Assembly: GCF_014904795.1 (NCBI RefSeq)
Contig: NZ_JACZFS010000025.1
Coordinates: forward strand, 1 to 37,908
From: Nisaea nitritireducens
Lineage (GTDB): Bacteria > Pseudomonadota > Alphaproteobacteria > Thalassobaculales > Thalassobaculaceae
Length of the DNA stretch: 37,908 nt
Direction: 5' to 3'
Positions 34,943 through 37,908 of the stretch are shown one piece after another. The translations under genes and the position numbers were made by a program. Within the stretch, counting starts at the first letter, position 1. Each line of letters opens with the position of its first letter. The notes under the pieces are model-generated. The model ran no database searches and had not been told where the DNA came from. It was given only the letters and a program-made list of their open reading frames with translations.

Positions 34943-34962
34943 GGCAATTTCACGAACACAAC

Positions 34963-34976
34963 GCGGGCTTTCCCGC
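34963..34976 (-). promoter_or_regulatory. Tetraloop hairpin in hemP leader
   Basis: GCGGG and CCCGC close a 4-base loop (AAAG on the minus strand) 20 bases upstream of the Shine-Dalgarno sequence. It may stabilise the leader. Confidence 0.4.
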
Positions 34977-35021
34977 TGAATTTGATGAGGAATGTCATAA
35001 ACGATGCTTTCTGCAAATACA

Positions 35022-35040
35022 AATGCAAATCATTCGCATT
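35022..35040. promoter_or_regulatory. Fur-like iron box upstream of hemP-hmu operon
   Basis: AATGCAAATCATTCGCATT matches its reverse complement at 16 of 19 positions, with mismatches only at positions 6, 10 and 14. The size and AT/GC pattern match a Fur-type operator. It lies between tonB and hemP, about 95-115 bases upstream of the hemP start, so iron repression of the heme genes is expected. Irr or RirA sites look different. Confidence 0.65.
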
Positions 35041-35088
35041 AGTAAATACGTATGACGGCCAGACAAGCCGGCAGGACACAGAAGTTAT

Positions 35089-36135
35089 TTAACGGAGATT
35101 GTATTCGATGGAGGTGGTGAAATCGAAGGTCGCCCCGCTGATTTCAGGAGGCATCGGCGGCATAGGGTCGGCCCGCTTCAGGAGATCCAGAAGCGCTTCG
35201 TCCAGGATCTTCCTGCCGGAGCTCTTCACAATGGAGCGCTTCATGATGCTGCCAGAGCGGTTGATCTGGAAGCTGAACGCAACCGTGCCCTCATAGCGCC
35301 GCAGCCGGGCCGCGCGCGGGTATTTCTTGTGCCGCTCAAGCCAGCTCTGGATCGACGCAAAATAGGATTTGCGTGCGCCGGCAGCACCACCGCCGCCGGA
35401 TGAGGCCTGGGTCTGACCGGGGCCGGCGGCACGATTCGGCGCCGAAGAGGCAATGTCGAACGTTCCGCTGCCCTTCTTTTTCTGGGCTTTCTGAACCTTG
35501 TCAGCCAATACGGCGTCGGTCGCCTTCGGCTGTTTCGGTGCAACATCCACCGGCTTTGCTTCGACCACTTCGGTCTCGACTGGTTTCACCTGCTCGACCG
35601 GACGCGGAGGGGCCGGTCGCGTTACCGGCAAGGGAGGCGGTTGAACGGCCGCCGTCACGGTTTCCACCGGAACGATTTCAGCAGCTTCGGTAACCACTGT
35701 TTCCTGAGGCACAGGCACCGCCTCGGTGGTTTCGACCTGTTCGGCCTCGACAGGTTCGGCTTCCGCCGTCTCGACCGGTTCAACAACGGTTTCGACGGGA
35801 ACGACCGGCACAGGTGTCGCCTCTGTCACTTCCGTCACCGGTGTTTCCGGCACGGGTACCGCAACGGTCTGCTCGATAACCTCTTCCACGGATTCCCCGT
35901 CTGGCACACCGCTCGCCTCGGCTGCCTGAATGTTTTCAGCCACAGTCTGCGCGGTGACCCCGCCAGCGTCCCCCATCATGACGACAAGACCGCCCTCGCC
36001 CGTGTCCGCGCTGCTCGTCGCAGGCTGTTCGAACGCGACGAAGGACAGAAGCGCCAAGCCATGTAACGCGAGCGCGACAGCAAATCCGGCAAACATGGAG
36101 GGGCTCGTACCGCGCTGTTCCACGATCGCGCTCAT
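35089..36135 (-). CDS. tonB: Energy transducer TonB
   Basis: A 348-residue protein. There is a single N-terminal membrane anchor at about 13-35 (SMFAGFAVALALHGLALLSF, which has the conserved His of TonB near residue 25). A long periplasmic linker (about 75-215) is rich in Val, Pro, Glu and Thr rather than the classic Pro-Lys. Basic and Gly-rich stretches follow, then the C-terminal TonB domain (about 260-348: ARKSYFASIQSWLERHKKYPRAARL; YEGTVAFSFQINRSGSI). It transmits proton-motive force from ExbBD to outer-membrane receptors such as HmuR and the siderophore receptor in this window. The ATG overlaps the exbD2 stop. Confidence 0.92.
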   Translation of the reverse strand: MSAIVEQRGTSPSMFAGFAVALALHGLALLSFVAFEQPATSSADTGEGGLVVMMGDAGGVTAQTVAENIQAAEASGVPDGESVEEVIEQTVAVPVPETPVTEVTEATPVPVVPVETVVEPVETAEAEPVEAEQVETTEAVPVPQETVVTEAAEIVPVETVTAAVQPPPLPVTRPAPPRPVEQVKPVETEVVEAKPVDVAPKQPKATDAVLADKVQKAQKKKGSGTFDIASSAPNRAAGPGQTQASSGGGGAAGARKSYFASIQSWLERHKKYPRAARLRRYEGTVAFSFQINRSGSIMKRSIVKSSGRKILDEALLDLLKRADPMPPMPPEISGATFDFTTSIEYNLR

Positions 36136-36533
36136 GACGCACCCGTGGCCAACAACCCGAGCTCCTTGAGGCCCACCGCCCGAAGTTCCTCGATCAGGGC
36201 GATAACCATCGCCGCGTCACTCTGCGCGTCAGCCTTCAGCTTCAAGCGCCCGTCCGGATGCTCCGCGAAGTAGGACTTGAGGTGCCCGACGACATCTTCC
36301 CGCTCAAGGATCTCATCCCGGAAGGAAAGCCGCCCGTCAGCCGCAATCAGCAGAACAGCCGTGGTGTCGTCCGGCTGGCCGGAGTTCGACGTCTCCGGCG
36401 GCGTGATGTCCAGCAGTTCCGCTTTTTCGAGCGCGCCCGCCAGCATGAAGAAAATCAGCAGCAGGAATACGACGTTGATCAGCGGCAGAACATTCTCAGC
36501 CGCCGATTTTTTCTTGGGTTTGATAAGCCGCAT
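36132..36533 (-). CDS. exbD2: ExbD-family protein with Asn replacing the membrane Asp
   Basis: A 133-residue ExbD/TolR family protein. It has a short basic N-terminus, one membrane helix (about 16-36) and a periplasmic domain. The helix reads LPLINVVFLLLIFFMLAG, and codon 20 (bases 36474-36476, GTT on the plus strand, AAC in the gene) gives Asn at the position of the proton-carrying Asp25 of E. coli ExbD. The neighbouring exbD1 keeps Asp21 in PLIDVVF. It starts 4 bases after exbD1 and overlaps tonB, so it is co-expressed. It may form a mixed dimer with ExbD1 inside the ExbB ring. The symbol follows order only. Confidence 0.9.
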   Translation of the reverse strand: MRLIKPKKKSAAENVLPLINVVFLLLIFFMLAGALEKAELLDITPPETSNSGQPDDTTAVLLIAADGRLSFRDEILEREDVVGHLKSYFAEHPDGRLKLKADAQSDAAMVIALIEELRAVGLKELGLLATGAS

Positions 36534-36537
36534 CGCG

Positions 36538-36945
36538 TCAGCGCTCCGACCGGCTCGCCAGGGTCACGTCGGTCAGCCCCCGCTCGGCCGCCATATCCAC
36601 AGTCTTGACCACGGCCTGTACCGGCACGCCTTTCTCTGCCTCGACCACGATCCGGGGCTTGGGCTCGCGTCCGGAGAGGGTTTTCAGTCGCTCGGAGAAA
36701 TCCGCCAGGGTCATCCGCTCGCCGGAGACCTGATAATCCCCGTCGGCGCGCAGCTTCACCAACACAGAGCCTTCGGAAGCGGCACCGGCCGCATTCCCGA
36801 GCTTGGCGGTCTTCAGGCCGATGGCCCGCCAATCGAGGAAGCTGGAAGCCAGCATGAAAAAGATGAGAAGGATGAAGACGACGTCGATCAGCGGCGTGAG
36901 ACTTATCTCCGCCGTGGGGCGTCGGCGCCCGGCATTGAGCCGCAT
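36538..36945 (-). CDS. exbD1: Biopolymer transport protein ExbD
   Basis: A 135-residue ExbD. The sequence ISLTPLIDVVFILLIFFMLA holds the membrane helix with Asp21, the conserved protonatable residue. The periplasmic part (KPRIVVEAEKGVPVQAVVKTVD) is the usual ExbD fold. The frame stays open to 37092, but the ATG at 36945, just 7 bases after the exbB stop, gives the family N-terminus. It works with ExbB as a proton-driven motor for TonB. Confidence 0.92.
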   Translation of the reverse strand: MRLNAGRRRPTAEISLTPLIDVVFILLIFFMLASSFLDWRAIGLKTAKLGNAAGAASEGSVLVKLRADGDYQVSGERMTLADFSERLKTLSGREPKPRIVVEAEKGVPVQAVVKTVDMAAERGLTDVTLASRSER

Positions 36946-36952
36946 GATGGCC

Positions 36953-37645
36953 TCACTCCGCGCCTTGAAGCGCGGCTTCCGAAATGGCCTCTGCCACAGC
37001 CCGGCGACGGACCGGTGCCGGAGCAGCAGTGAAGACCTGCGTTGCCGCATCCTCCATGGCCCGTCCCGCACGCTCGACAATGCCGTCGACAAGCTGATGT
37101 GCCGCAGTCGCCGGGATGGCGACGACCAGGCCCGCGGCCGTGGTCAGCAGCGCCACCCAGATACCGCCGGAAAGGATCGAGGGATCGACCTTGCTGCCCG
37201 CGCCTTCAAGCGCCTTGAAGGCGTCGATCATGCCGATCACGGTACCGAGCAGACCGATCAGGGGGCTCAGCATGGCAATGGCGGAAAGCAGCCGAAGCCC
37301 CGATGACAGCCGGTCCATGAACAGTCCGGCGACCCGTTCCACCTCTTCCCGCGCCTCGGCCTCGGAAATATCCCGGTTATGCCGGAGCTGCATGGCGTAG
37401 CGGGCAATTGCCGCCGCCGGGTGCGAGCCGTCTTCAAGCAGATCGAGCGCCGCCTTGTTATGGCCGGAACGCCACATCGCGAGGGCCTCGTCCCGCTCGC
37501 GGCCGTTCCAAAGGCGCAACATCAGGAACTGCACCATCTTGGAGGCAAAAACGGTCGTCGCCACCACGGACATGATCGCGAGCAGATACATGATCGGACC
37601 GCCCGCATCCATAAAGCCCATGATCTCTTCGATCGCTGCCGTCAT
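36953..37645 (-). CDS. exbB: ExbB-like proton channel protein (MotA/TolQ/ExbB)
   Basis: A 230-residue membrane protein with three helices: about 16-38, about 120-145 (LLSAIAMLSPLIGLLGTVIGMIDAF) and about 160-185 (GGIWVALLTTAAGLVVAIPAT). The last two form the channel, and the Thr in LLTTAAGL faces the ExbD Asp in known structures. The length fits ExbB without the long N-terminal extension of other subfamilies. CAGGAG precedes the ATG. It heads the exbB-exbD1-exbD2-tonB operon. Confidence 0.92.
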   Translation of the reverse strand: MTAAIEEIMGFMDAGGPIMYLLAIMSVVATTVFASKMVQFLMLRLWNGRERDEALAMWRSGHNKAALDLLEDGSHPAAAIARYAMQLRHNRDISEAEAREEVERVAGLFMDRLSSGLRLLSAIAMLSPLIGLLGTVIGMIDAFKALEGAGSKVDPSILSGGIWVALLTTAAGLVVAIPATAAHQLVDGIVERAGRAMEDAATQVFTAAPAPVRRRAVAEAISEAALQGAE

Positions 37646-37708
37646 TGACTTTCTCCTGCCCTGTCCGGGCGAGCGCCGCCGCCCTGCCTATATCGACCGG
37701 GCGTTCGG

Positions 37709-37908
37709 TTATTGCGTAAAGGGCACTGCTGCCCGGGATGCCGTCTGCAGACTGTCCGCGCAGAGCCCCGGTGCGACGGCCTCGGCCCCGCCCTCGCAGG
37801 TCCTCACACCGTTCATCAGCACGCGCCCGACATGGCCGCAGTCGATTTCCTTCAGGTCGAACAGTTTCACCCGCGTGTGCTCGGTATGGATCGGCCCCAT
37901 GTCGGCGA
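37709..37908 (-). CDS. C-terminal part of unrecognised protein (5' end outside window)
   Basis: A frame open to the window edge and ending at 37709 gives 65 residues. It may start outside the window or at the ATG at 37900. The sequence has three cysteines (DCGHV, RTCEG, GLCADS) and ends VPFTQ; I recognise no family. It lies 63 bases upstream of exbB on the same strand and could be co-transcribed. Three cysteines might suggest a secreted protein, but no signal is visible here. Confidence 0.4.
   Translation of the reverse strand, partial: ADMGPIHTEHTRVKLFDLKEIDCGHVGRVLMNGVRTCEGGAEAVAPGLCADSLQTASRAAVPFTQ

Overview
The window looks like chromosome of a GC-rich, free-living, probably marine alphaproteobacterium (Rhodospirillales-like). 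I infer this from codon usage (about 60% GC or more by eye in most genes), tightly overlapping operons, a Liv-type uptake operon and a HmuRSTUV heme system with HemP. I see no rRNA, tRNA, CRISPR array or insertion sequence.

Left part (1-8034): a minus-strand operon runs from a GntR/HutC regulator (6496) through a Tat-exported Liv-type binding protein, livH, livM, livG and livF into an aconitase/isopropylmalate-dehydratase-like large subunit cut by the window edge. Divergent from it is a creatinase with every catalytic residue I can recall in place. The set reads as uptake and breakdown of creatine or a related guanidino compound. Two inverted repeats lie between the divergent genes.

Middle (8113-18068): an MFS exporter, a LysE-type exporter, then a two-gene unit coupling a GNAT acetyltransferase-C39-like protease fusion to a RimK-like ATP-grasp ligase with an RLAN-type N-terminus, probably a peptide-tagging or peptide-tailoring system. 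A chemoreceptor follows, convergent and sharing stop-codon bases with the ligase gene. After an AT-rich gap comes a TPR/O-GlcNAc-transferase-like (SPINDLY) protein.

Iron block 1 (18302-23736): an AraC (PchR-like) regulator diverges from a TonB-dependent siderophore receptor, an orphan binding protein and a DUF2218 protein. The shared promoter region holds two overlapping palindromes, one Fur-like. A glutathione-S-transferase-like gene faces them.

Island (23737-28432): a single visibly AT-richer gene of 1367 codons encodes a HigA-like HTH domain, a nuclease-like region, a segment resembling an NTPase without a P-loop, and a very long uncharacterised C-terminus. It has no toxin partner and its promoter predicts a leaderless mRNA. 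This is the best candidate for an undescribed (possibly anti-phage) system.

Iron block 2 (28433-37645), all minus strand: exbB, exbD1, exbD2 and tonB, then hemP with a Fur-like box, the heme receptor hmuR, hmuS, hmuT, hmuU, hmuV and an IsdG-like heme monooxygenase. Heme is taken through HmuR using TonB-ExbBD energy, carried by HmuT through HmuUV, and opened by HmuS and/or the IsdG-like enzyme. The second ExbD has Asn in place of the conserved membrane Asp. The window ends in an unrecognised partial gene.
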